From NCBI RefSeq assembly GCF_001949145.1, contig NW_019091692.1, positions 143,957 to 181,076 of the forward strand: a stretch of 37,120 bases of DNA, in the 5' to 3' direction. The position numbers and the translations under genes were made by a program. The notes beneath the pieces are model-generated. The model was given only the letters and a program-made list of their open reading frames with translations. It did no database searches and was not told where the DNA came from. Of the stretch, positions 1 to 12,500 are shown piece by piece; position 1 is the first letter of the stretch, and every line of letters begins with the position of its first letter. Source of the stretch: Acanthaster planci (Eukaryota > Echinodermata > Asteroidea > Valvatida > Acanthasteridae).

Positions 1-449
1 TTGTTGGTATTTGATTAGAGATGACCAGGAATTATTTGGTGAGGGTTTTAAAAAGATGCACTGGGAGGGGTGTTGAAATGGCAACAATTGAAAAGGCAGA
101 GGAAGTCAGGCCTCTCTCTTTAGTGCAGGGTTTCCCTCATGAGCTTGGTGTAAGTGTGCACACACGTATGTACACGTACTCGTTCCCTAGTTGTGGAACA
201 CACAATATTTCATCTACCGGTATTTTTGTGGGGACCGAACATGTTATTGGGACAGGGAAATGTCCCGACAACTCAATCCTACCGGTAATTTGCCTAACAA
301 AAGAAATTGTCCCCTTAACCCGGTGAAGACCTATACCCATGCCGATATCCAACATGTTCTGTGAATTTTTAGTGCACAAGTTTGAGTTAGTTGACCTGAT
401 TTTATTTCCTCATGTAATGTACCAAAATATAAGAGAGATAAGCACATAC

Positions 450-560
450 CGTTTATTGTTGGAGTTGATCCGATGATCTGTTGGCATGTGTAGGTTGCTC
501 TCCATCAATTCATCTGCGTGGCTAGCCGTGTCTTCCCTGACAGCTCGTTCCTCTCTCATA
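450..560 (-). CDS. Candidate minus-strand exon near the window start
   Basis: 111 nt between acceptor gttgaattttgacag and donor CG|gtatgt, open in only one frame, phase 2 at both ends. It encodes a charged segment MREERAVREDTASHADELM and on. The phase-2 start fits the phase-2 end of the exon at 10662-10846, so it may be a later exon of that gene or part of the next gene downstream. Confidence 0.45.
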
Positions 561-3500
561 CTGTCAAAATTCAACGACAAAAATACATGTACCTCATTAT
601 AAAAGCACGCTGCCTGCAGCTAATGAATATGCCATCGCCATTTCCAAAAAAAGAAACTTGATCGGCTGCATGAATACTGGAAAAATCCAATCAGGATATA
701 ATTCATTTAAGAAAAAGAAATCCTCTTCTTGAGTAAATACAGCATGTGGCAATATTGTTGTAATGAGCCACATGCAGAGGCTCTATACAGGCAGTGAAGT
801 CTACATACATGTATAACGGTACAACAAAAGCCACTGAAGGACATACATGTACGTAGACATGTGCATGTACACGTACATGTATATGTACATTTGCAGTGAA
901 AATGGAGTGCAGTGGACATAGTAGGAATTTACGTTTAATTTGAAAAACATTCCGAAAACTTTCCTGCAACGTTTAAACATTTAAGGTCCCACTCTTACCA
1001 TGGTGTCATTAAAAATTTTAAACACAACAAATTGTATACAATGTAAATAGTTGACACAAAGTTCCAGTGATGAATTCACGGCATTCCTTTGATACAACCA
1101 AGCAGTAAAGTGTTCTGAAAATCAGATTCCATTTTACAAGCATCATTCACAATAGAAATGAATGCCAGATTGTGTCACTCCAAACGTCAAACCTCTAAAG
1201 GGGCGGTTCCATGTTAAACGTCTGGGAAAATCTGTAAACAGATTCGGAACTTTTTTTGTTTAAACGTGTTAACATGTACATATACACGTTCCACCCCTAC
1301 AGTGGGCCCAACTACCGGTAAATGTACCCACGTAGTGATACATGTTACACTTTATACAGGCGTGCTTCCAAGTGCTCTAGCAGTAATTTGTTTGGTGCAT
1401 TTTGTTTTTTCTGCTTTGCAAGCTGGGGATTATACAGCGCATGAAATTGTAGTTGTGACCTTATTTTCTGACCACGTGCATGCACCCATACATGTCACTG
1501 CATGACCGATTGTGGTTGGGCACAAATGGAATTTCCTCAGAGTGAATGACGTGTAGAACCAAGCAAATGGTAGAAGCTGAAAACAGCAGAACAAAACCTG
1601 ACTGTGATCGGCCTTTTGGTCTAATTCCACGCCATGAAATACATTTAATATTGTAAAGACTTTATAACAGAGACAGCTAACGTGCATGTACATGTATGTG
1701 CAAAAGCACTGCTCCAGAATAGCCCTCAAATAAAAAAAAAATGGTTCACAGTGATCATCTATGTTCTGTATGTCAATGCATAGAATACACTGCTGCATGC
1801 AGTGTAAAATGTCAAGATAAAAGCGGATGGAGACCATTGATTATTGTCTCAACCTTTTCACAAACATATGTCATTTTGTCCCAAGTTACAATGCACACAG
1901 CTGACTTTAAAACTGAATAATGACTTACAGAATAAAATAATCAGATATGCACATTATCAAAAGCCAAAACCTGTGGCTGTACTGCATATTAAAAGGAAAC
2001 TGTACATAGTGCATGGCATTTCGATTTATCATCCGAATATCTCAAGCTGTCCGGTTAAATTTCATCCCAACAAAAAAAAGTCTAGGCATAGCGCAGATCT
2101 TTATTCAAAAAAAAACCTCCAATACTCATGAGGAAACACACACAAAACACTAGCACCTGAAGAACAAAACTAACCTTCCACAATATCCATGCAAGAATAT
2201 ACATAAATAATCCCAAATAAAAGGTGATAATGTTAAAATGCAATTTGACAAAAGTAATGAATGTTGCCAAGGAATGACCATGTACCAGTATGTAAAAGTT
2301 TAAAAGTGCAGGCACAGAACACAAACAGGTAAAATGCAGGACGTACTTGAGTCCTTGTCGGTAGACGGATCCCAGGTAAGCAGCTACCATAAGACACAGG
2401 ACTAGAAGAAGATGCATGGTTTCCCATAGCTGGGTGGTAGGGCCGCTGACATACATGATTCGTATTCCAACACCCCAACCATGTTCTGGCCTGTGCGGAC
2501 ATCTACCAGCATTAAACCTGCTCACTCCTCTGGTAGCAGGAGGCTGAATTTGCGTACAGTCGTTAAAGTTCCAACAAACTTTCCACCAGACCCTACAGAT
2601 CAAGATGGCCACATTTTCCCGGGACCACTACATTCCAAGAGGACAGACTTGTCGCCTTGATTTCCAGGGATTCTTGGTGGACGATTGCATAAGCAGAACA
2701 GTGAGGCTTCATTTTGACAGAGACTGGAGCAGACGTGTGTAACTCTGGCATCTGAACACGAAGAAATAAGAACAGAGTTTTTCCACGCTCTGGTCAAGTT
2801 AATTTCTGTGACTCTGTTGAAACTCACTCCAGACAAGGGTTTGTTTTAATAATTGACAGCGTGCACCAAGCCAACACCCTTGATGCCTGGCAGACTCAAC
2901 TCACACCCTGTATCTTCAGCAGCATGATGTGCAATCTCTGCACACAAGAAAATATCAAGCACTATATTTCTGAAGTTGGAACAGTGCACTAATGGATGTG
3001 TCCGCTTGTATACTGAATTCTCTTTAGGTTGGTGGCCAATCCCACATTAGTGGCCAATCCCACATTAGTGCTAATCTCTATAATTTCAGACTTTGGTTTT
3101 TTTTAAGCGTGGTGTCTTTCAGTTTGTTTGATATTATTTGCATGAATTCAAGCCATTCAGCAAGATGAGAGTCACAGACAGCGTCCCCAATTCAAAGTAA
3201 CCTCCAGGGTGTCTGCTGACCTCAATAACTGACATCCAGATCCTGTTAATGTCAAGTTGGTGGTGCTCAAGTTGCACTGGAACATACAGGCAAAGCATAA
3301 TGCCTTCTCACACAAATGATCTGGTTTGCACGTGGACTGACATAATGGGCAACGTTATCACTTCCTGTGAAGTACATCTGGGTCGCCTTTTGTGATATAC
3401 TGCATCAGTCACAAGTAGTACGTGCAGTACTGCACATTGTGACTGGTAACAAGGCCAACACCCATCTTGGAAGTTAATGTACATGTATTTTAAGCTGACA

Positions 3501-6500
3501 AAGTTGCACATGTACACGGCACAACTGCAGGCACCATAGACACGGCCCAAACTGCATATGCAATGTAGTTACGATGATGCACCCAGTATTTCCACAATAC
3601 AATGTACACGCACATGTACTGGTGTGTTCACAATAACTTGTTACTGGCCAATACACATGCATGTAGTAGCCAGCGCAACTGAGCAAAGACATGTACCGGT
3701 ACATGTACCGGTACCAGTATACTCTTGGCAGAAGTCCTCATTAGAAACTGGTACTCGCTGTATCTAAGCTTTCCTCACTGCAAAATACATGTAGACTGTG
3801 GGACTTGTCCTATCTGAGCTCCAGCCAGTAACCCCACTAATCATGGAGGAATAAAACAAACCAACATCTTCAATTCCTCCAATACTGCTCAAGGTACAAG
3901 TAGGAGGCGACAATGCCCGGCAACCAGCGACAGCAACCAACCCTACCCTTCCCAGACCAGACCGCAAGAATTAGATGTTTCTAAGCAAGTCCCTGGTGTC
4001 TGCAGATAACAATGCTGGCACCCTTTTCATCCACTGAGTTCGCCACCGGGACTAAACCGGCACAATGCAGTTATCAAGACGTCCTTGGTGCACATGTAGC
4101 CCTGGATGAATTACGCAACACAAAGGGGGCTTGTCTGTGGGCTCAACCAATCAGGACTCTCCCCCTCTGATGTCCTATTCACAGGCAAAGTAAAACCCCC
4201 CTCAGGCACTATGCTCACTGTTTATGTGGCTCAAGTCAATGTACATGTACAGTACATGTATGCCTGTAGGTGAACACCTGCATCTCCTGGGCGTGCTTAT
4301 TTGTAGTACACTGTACACTTTACAAGTGGGGATGGGCACCAACATATTTACCAGCACTCCTTAGTATTTGCACATAATAGTCATAGGGCTTGAAAAGCAC
4401 CTGCACATGGGATTGGAGAGAATCAGTGTACAAGCACAGCGAGGCAGTAACAGACTCACTCAAGGTACGATTATCCTGATCGATGATGCCACGCTGAAAA
4501 GCCACCGAGTTCAGAGTATGCAGGCAACCAGCCACAATTGTACTCCCAGCATCCTAGCCAGCAGGGTCCTAGCCTAGGCAGGTGACCAGAATACTCCTAC
4601 AGTAGCATGGGAGTGCCCAGCTGCCAACCAAGCTGATGATCAGAAGCAGCTATTCAGCTGAACTACCATATGTGCGTTTAAATACGAGTATGCAGACTTG
4701 AACTCTAATTACACGTCATCCAGTGCATGTCTGTGCCATTACCAACTTTCAGTACCAGACGACTGGTCTGATCTGGCTAGTCAACCGGCATCATCTGCAC
4801 CTGCAGCCGTTAAGGGATCTGGTAAACACATGTACCACATCATGAAATATTAACCCAGGACAGACCACGAGGGTGATAATTACCGCTTAGTATCACTTCC
4901 ACATACCCGGTATCAACAGGGTATTCTTTCTCTCAACCTTGTTATCTGATCCTTTTCTTTCCTTTGCCATTGTACATGTACAGCGCAAGAAACAGACACA
5001 ATGTACCAGGTCCAGTACATGTTTTGCCAGAAATCCCACAGAAAAGTGGGCAAATGCATTCAGTCCACCAGGATACCTGAGGTGATAACGATAACTGGTA
5101 AACTTACATGTACAAGTGCACGTAGGTACCGCTGTGAAGATAACACAATAACAGGACAACTTCGTCATCAACTGCTGAGAAACAGTGTCTCAGAACAAGA
5201 CTAGCATGTGTAACCTGCTGTATAATCTGTAGTGTTTGAGTCATAAACCAACAGCGAAATATAATATGTGTAAACCATGGCAACAGCTTCCACTTAGCCC
5301 ATTGTGAACCTCTCTCAAATATTTTCTGTATTGGTGTGCTGAAGTCAATCATTCAATTATTCAAAACACTCTACAGAAAGCAGTCAACGTACACGTATTT
5401 AACATGGCAATTGAAATGAGGCAAATAAAGACAAGCAGACATACACGCCCACCCCTGTTCTCCTAATCAAACCTGCTGTATTTTAATGACAGCCGATGCC
5501 GGATGTCTCTTCACGAGATAACCCTTTGTCAATACAAACTTGATAACTTCCAGCCTCATGTAAAATGGTTGGATTTAGGTCCACAAGTCAGCGAACACAA
5601 ATTGCAGGTACCAGCATTCATAAAGCTGACTTCATTGTGAATTGTTTTGTGCAGTGAATACAGTCGCTTACTGGAAGCACACAAATATAAGACCACGTGG
5701 CTTTATCAGTTAGCAACACGTGTTACAACCATCTCCTCTTACTACCTACATGTACATGTACATGTAGGTAAAGTGCACAGCCTACACCTTCTGCTGATAG
5801 ACAAGGCATTGTTACATGTTCCATTGATGCATCTGTTCATGGCTGCTGATTGCAGGATGTGTTTGCTTTGTACCACAAATTGGCAAATTATCAAGCCCAT
5901 CAATAAAAACGAATGCAGACAAGAATTTGACTTAACACAAATTTACCAAATTGCTCCAACTTTTCATGCCTCAAAAGAATCTCTCCTGCAGGTTTTGAAA
6001 ATTAAGACGCTCTACAAGTACTTCATATCCTTTCTACTTGTAGTAAATAAGGTACGGTACATGTACATATGGTCTGTGGCAAACCTTCAATCAATCCACG
6101 TCAAGTTTTTGCTTTTCCTCTATTAATGAATACACATTTACATGCAGACTACATGTACACTTTGCAGATCTATCTAACTGAACACGAACAGGTACAATTT
6201 TCACACAGGTTTTATCATACATGTACATGTATGTGAGGAGATCCCATTGCTTTGTGTGACCACAACCTGCTGCTTATCTCTCATCACTGCCATCCAGAAT
6301 GTTTAATCTCTTGAAATAAATTACAAAGGTTGACCCCTGCAATAGGCCTACATGTAATCGATGCCACATAGGCCTAAAAACAGCACAATACAGGAATTAA
6401 AAGGAACTGCTCGATAAAAAGTTGAACTTATGAATCTAGGTTAGTTGTCTTAAAAATCAAGACCACGTGTCTTAGCACTGACAATCAACGTACCCAGGTT

Positions 6501-9500
6501 GGCATGAACTGAGCACAAACTGTCATGAGCCAATTTCAATGGCCCTACATACATGTACATGCAATGGGTTAAAGGCCTGAAAACCGAACAACTTCACCTG
6601 TTTCTTTCTCTCTCGCTCCCCCGCTTACAGTGCTGTTGCCCTTCGACCACGTTGCAAGGACCCTCAAGGACCCTTTGAGTCAATTTGGCATGGCCTGCTG
6701 CACTGATGCAATGAGCAAACCGGTCAGCCACACACACACGTCATCCAAGAGGAAAGTGAAAACTGCTGACTTGTTATCTTACATGCTGCACATACATCAG
6801 TGCCTCCCAGACCTTAAAATCTGCAGACTCTTCACTTTTTGTTACAAGTACACTGTACATGTACATTACATGTACTGTAGATTGCACGTACACATAACAT
6901 GTGGTTTGCAAGTGTGCAAAACACTGTACAAGTATGTGAACTGACACCCACAAAAAGGAAAATGTACTCACTTTCCCAACTGAGATTTGGCACAAAAGCA
7001 TTCCACACAGTTTAGAACTCAACAGGAAACAGACCTGTACTCTGCTACCACCAGTACATTTACACACTGTCTTTCCATCCATCCATCCGGGAAATAAACA
7101 AACACCCAATCACTTTCAGAATTCAATGCTCGGGATTTTCAGCCACCTGTGTGCGGTACTCAATGTACCAGTATGCCACACATCTGCATTTTTCATAATT
7201 CCACATTTTTGTTTCTATGGCTTCATATGGTGGAGTATCAATATTGGTTCTGAGTCGCAAATGTGTGGTACCTACAGTACATGTACATATGATAGCACTT
7301 TTTTTAATCTTCATTTCATTTAAAGTTTGTTAACCATTTGTGGCCTTTATGAATCTTGTCCTTAGAAGTGACAAATGAAATCAGTTATTATACCGTTTTA
7401 TGTCAAAGTAATAAAAAATTTAATAGTGCCCTTGTAAGTATTAACCCAAACCACACTTCTTCTTATGCAGAAATTTAATGGATTCAGGACTGCATGTTGT
7501 ACTTTACAAAAGAATGCAGTTACATGTATTTCTTGTACAACATTTTTACACAATGCGCAAAAAAAGTGCAATTAATGTCGGAGCACCCAAAAGGCTCCTT
7601 TGGAGCAAAACCAATCACTCCACTCATAAAGGTGACAGGTTCTTCTGGCGCATGACGCAATGACAGGCTGACCACATTACAATGGCCCAATCCAACGAAA
7701 TAACTGGCCAGTCATCAGAGCCACTTTTGAGTTTGACTCTTTCAAAAGAATCTTGCACAATGTACCGTAAATTCATTGTCTGAACATTTCAACAGTTTTT
7801 ACCCATATTATACCAATTTTCATTGTGAGGATGCCGAAGTGAGTGATACATGTTCATTTTCAGAAAGAGCTCAGTTCCCGCTGTCTTGTGCCAACTGAGT
7901 CAAATTTACTGACAAAATGGCCTTTAGACATGTCAGATTAGTTTTGTGGGATCCAATCATGCATACTGTACATGTACATGTACATGTATACGTGTGCTTC
8001 CTGATAGGGTCCCCAGATTGTTCACAATCCTAAAGGTTAAATCTAAGTCACATGTTATAATTGACAATTTTCAAAACGTGAGTCGTGACCATATTGAACT
8101 AATTTTTCAAAAGTTCTCCACTCAGAAGAACCAATCCACAGAGCCCCAAAATGATCATTCATGCCACAATTTTGAGCAACCTGTAGGCCTGTATAACTGT
8201 ACATGAAGATGTTACTCTAGCGACAAAGACTTCAAATCATGGGTAATACAAGCAGCTGTAATCTTTCCTCTAAAATCTTGACTTTCAACAACCCTCAATT
8301 CATGCTGATGTTAGAAAATTAACCAAACCTGGAAGAGTGCTGCTCAGATTTCTGATATCACAGGTACTAGTCAACATACTGGGGAGTTTAACAGGGTGAG
8401 CAAATCCTGACCTGACCATAAAACACCTGTTACTGATAACCTGCTGATAAATTTGACTTAATTACTGGCTGGACCCAACTTCTGCAGGCCACTGAGCACA
8501 CATAGTCCAGCTGAAAATTACTATGCATATAAACCTTGAACTGTAAAGTTGTAAAACAGATGCATGATTAACCACAAGGGGAACCACAATGGGGGGGGGG
8601 CAAGTGTCCTTGGCGCCCCTCCCTCTCAATATTGGGCCTCAATGGGCAGGGGTCTGACCATGGAGCTACATGTACATGTGTTACTGGAGATGACAAGACT
8701 GACCAGGAGAGTGGGGGACCTGATGAGGGTATAGCAACTGACATGTGTCCCAACAATTTTGCCCCAGGACTGCAGTTTAAAAGCTGACTGGAGGTCTGAC
8801 CTCTTTTCTGCTAATCAAACACAGGAGGTCAGAAAACTGATATTCCATATTCATCCTCTAAGTGTGGTTGTATTCCTAGACTTCCAGATTAAATACAGGT
8901 AAGTCCAAAATCACATGATGTGTGGAAGAACAGATCCTCTACTGAACCAGGGAACAAATTCATAAAAAAAACAACCAACACGCATACACAATCAATCAGT
9001 TTTAAAAACCAATCAACTGGTACGTACACGTGTACATTATTCAGCCACGGCAGTTAAAAGGTTGGAAGTTACAATCTATCACCTAGATACCGGTGACATA
9101 TGTGACCCACTCTGTGAAAAGGAGTCTTAAGTCGCCAGAGCCACTCTGGAGTAACCAGTCCTTTAGAATAATTTTGCACAATGTAAATCAATAGGACCCC
9201 ACAGCATTTTTAACCATGGAGTATCCACTTTCGTCAGGATGCCAAACTGAGTGATACATTGTACATCAAAAGAAAAAGCTTTATTTGCTCTTTTGAATAC
9301 AAATGAAAACTCAAAAAGTGGCTCTGGCAACTTAAGACTCCTTTACGCAGAGTGGGTCACATATATACTGCACAACATCCCCTTACTTGTGAAACCTCTG
9401 TTTTGAAAAAACTACTACTCTACTGTACATGTACATGTACTGTACATGTACAAGCATACCCGCCCTTCATCAATGCTTTTGCATGCACTACTAATTATCA

Positions 9501-12500
9501 CACAAGCATGAGTAGAACATGATGCAACTGGTGTCTGTGTCCCATATACATGTACACATACATATGAACATGTACATGTACCACAAGGCCGAGTGGTGTA
9601 GGGGACACAGACACACTGCATTACTCTGTTCCATGAGAGTGATAATGAATTTATAAGTATCTTCAAGCAATCTTGACAAACAGTAAAGATGTTATAGGGG
9701 CCTATGCGCACAAACACACCACCTTTGAAATTACAGTGAATTTTGCAACTACGCTTTTAGTGTAAAAAGCGCGCAATGCGCCGAGTTAGAATAGCACATC
9801 ACACAGGTTTTGATATGAACCCTGCAATACAGTACGTGTATACATGTATCACACTGTTTGTTGCCATGGACTGACCAATCACAATTGAGAGTTCAAGTCT
9901 GCTTGAAGACAAACGCATGTACCTCAAGATGAACCAAATTTAAATTAACTGATCATACTCATGCCAGTGTGATAAAAAAGGAAAAATCAGGTGAGTTTCA
10001 TGGCTCACAGGAAGAGTGTGTAATTTATACAAAGTCTCTCTGTGAAGACCAACCATATGGGATCACCATACAGCTTCTGGCTTCCCTTGAAGTTCTTCTT
10101 TTTTTACAGTATATCCTAGAACAGAGATCAAATAACTAAAATCAACACCGAGCATATTCTGTCCAAGCTGGTGCAACTGTGTCCTTTCTCTGTGGTACAA
10201 CCTACCGGTACCCCACACTTGGACTAGAAAATGGGATTAATTACTATGGAGGAAAGAGGTTTAATTACAAGATATACAACCATGTATACATGTACAAGTT
10301 GATTACAGGCACATGTAAAGGCACACATGGTAACATTACATTCACACACACAGAAACTATTCGCTCTTGCAAGTTGCCGCCATAGGCATGCAGAGCCTCG
10401 AACTGACAGCTTATACAATCATGCCAGAATCGCTTTGTCCAATGGCATGATACAAGAACTAACGTAGCCGGCTATATTTATTGTGTAAACTGCCAGATCG
10501 AGGCTCTGCATGTCTATGGTGGCAGCGGGCAAAAAGCGAATTGCAAAAAAATGAGACAACAAATTCATACATCAGTGTACCGTACACAAAATGTACACGT
10601 CCAACACATTCAACATACAGCGTGTACTGTGGACCAAAATAAAACCACCAAGCATGCTTACCCTTTTCCATCTCTGCTTGGTATCTCCAGATCTTCCATC
10701 GCTTGCTTGTTTTCTTCTGAAGCTGATGAACGTCCTGCACCTAGTTCAGCTCCCAGTGGACCATTTTCAAGGGGATTAGCTTCTTGTTTGATGCTGTCAC
10801 CTGGCAGGCTATTAATATTCTGCAATTCCTCCCGTTCCCGGCCCAGCTGTGCAAAACAGACATGCAAACAACTTTTGGAAATAACGGATTGACTGCGCCA
10901 TGCATATTTGCATATTGATTTTTGGAAAAAATCCACCAGAACCCAACACTTTTGTTTTTTTTTAGTTAAATCTGTAAAGCAAATTTCAGAGTGCGTGCTC
11001 TGTAACCTAGCAACAACTTTGATAATACACTTGCGCATGATGGTTTTTGGTTTTTGTTTTTGCAGAAAAATCCTACTTACAATTTAAAAAAGCAAGATAT
11101 AGACTGCTTTCATTCTGCCTACTTTTCAATAGAATATGGGCAGCCAAAGTTTGCTGAAGAATCCCTCTTGGCTGGCGTAAGAATTTACACAAATATGAAT
11201 ACATGTACTTTTCCCCATTACTTAAGAAGGTCGTGTTTTCATGACCAGGGTGATGACATGTACAAAGTGTTTAAAGGTTAAGGATTCTTTATTGTCCATT
11301 TCAAACAAATAAAATAGAAACTTTACATGTCTGCTTTAAAACATTACAGTTTTGAATAATACATAATATTTAAGATAGAAAGATTGTACTGCATGTAGAT
11401 AAATTATAAACATTGAAACAAAGATAAAACGTTTAAAAACATAAGAATAAACTGGGGTTTTTTTTCAACCAACAGTTCCGATATGACTAAAAAACCCAAA
11501 AATCTAAAATTTGTGAGTTGGTACTATTAAAATCTCTAACTGAAAATGGAACGAATGACTTCAGATATGGGCTTATTACTCTGTGTTTGGATAGCTGTGC
11601 AGACATAATTACAACTAAAGGAATTATATGCTTCTGATTTTGAATGAAGTGTGCCGCGCCTTCAGACAGCACGTTGCTGAAGCTGGCACATTAGAAATCC
11701 ATTATTAATATTATTTTTTATCAACTGACGGCTAGCCATAGTTTTACATGTACCAACCACTGTTAGGCAAAAACACGACTATGTTGTAGAAAGGGAAGAT
11801 CCTATGGCAGCCAACTCTTCAAACGCCATCATTTCATGTACATGTACCGGTACATGTACATGACACCAGAGAGTCAGTTGCACAATCTTTATCTGGGATT
11901 TCTCACTGCAATCCTGTATTTTCAACATTCTGAGGTTCGGAATTTGAGCGACATTGCTTGATGGGTGGTGAGCGAAGGGGAAGTTTAAGTTCAGTCCACG
12001 GTTTGCCTCTGCAGAGTTCTCAGATGCACGTTGTGAGTGTGTGTGCAAAACAAACCAGGGACGAGACATGTATGTCCGCAGGCGGAGACTCATGTTGGCA
12101 GCAGACTGCCAGGTCATGTTTGTGCATCCTCCAACTAAAATGAATCAAGGCGGTCACCACCGGCCAATGTGTTAACTTTGCTGGATGAAGTTTACCATTT
12201 GCAAGGTGGAAGATCAATTGTTACTGTGGCAGATCAAGGCGGCCAGCAAAGCCCCTATAACTGTTACTCACCTGCCATTTTCATGGGGCCAATTTGGGCA
12301 AAGAATTTGCTCCATTGCGGCATCCTTTTGTATTAAAATTCTCCTACTGTATTTTTGGTTCTCTTCTTTTTATAATTTCCACTAAAAGTAAAAACATGGA
12401 GGTATATTACTGAATTACAAGACGCATGATCCTACAGTATCTTAAAAAAAGAAAATGTTTTCTTTGTATTGCAAATTGTTGACTAGTATAATGTGCCATC

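Larger units (their letters stand above)
561..10661. other. Mostly non-coding: long intron and 3' region of the minus-strand gene model
   Basis: Apart from the candidate exons at 2563-4553, I see no convincing coding sequence. The 176-codon minus-strand frame at 2082-2612 is hydrophobic because the strand is T-rich, and it would lie in the 3' UTR of the terminal-exon model. MITEs, a fold-back element and TACATG repeats fill the region. Confidence 0.45.

Noticed and set aside
1007-1126. Minus-strand segment with a strong gtaaga donor and attttcag acceptor
   Set aside because: The only open frame is rich in Cys, Phe and Leu, and its phases do not fit neighbouring exons; strong isolated splice motifs are expected by chance over this length.
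1430-1837. 135-codon minus-strand open frame
   Set aside because: The translation is dominated by Cys, Tyr, Met and His from TACATG-type repeats. There is no domain, no signal peptide and no splice context.
2082-2612. 176-codon minus-strand frame with several hydrophobic stretches, resembling a membrane protein
   Set aside because: The strand is T-rich, which makes any long frame look hydrophobic. It lacks a convincing acceptor that would join it to upstream exons in this frame, and it overlaps a better terminal-exon/3' UTR reading.
5104-5352. 82-codon minus-strand frame with an acceptor-like cttcag near 5336 and donor-like gtacct near 5128
   Set aside because: The donor is weak, the composition is rich in Cys, Phe and Trp like other chance frames here, and its phases do not join the neighbouring candidate exons.
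5647-6126. 159-codon plus-strand open frame
   Set aside because: It crosses TACATG repeats (YLHVHVHVG), has no recognisable domain or splice context, and lies on the strand opposite to the gene model. Length alone is not evidence in this AT-rich DNA.
6783-6820. 38-nt minus-strand exon candidate with a gtaaga donor, phase-compatible with the exon at 4352-4553
   Set aside because: The polypyrimidine tract is poor and the exon is too short. It would also need an 11-nt microexon near 9385-9395 to connect to the exon at 10662.
7079-7091. ATCC microsatellite
   Set aside because: Only three repeats, too short to report as a repeat locus.
11895-12022. Minus-strand exon-like segment between ctctgcag and gtgaga, hydrophilic reading
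   Set aside because: Its phase (1 in, 1 out) cannot be inserted between the adjacent phase-0 exons at 12621 and 10846. It could only be part of an alternative transcript, for which there is no evidence.
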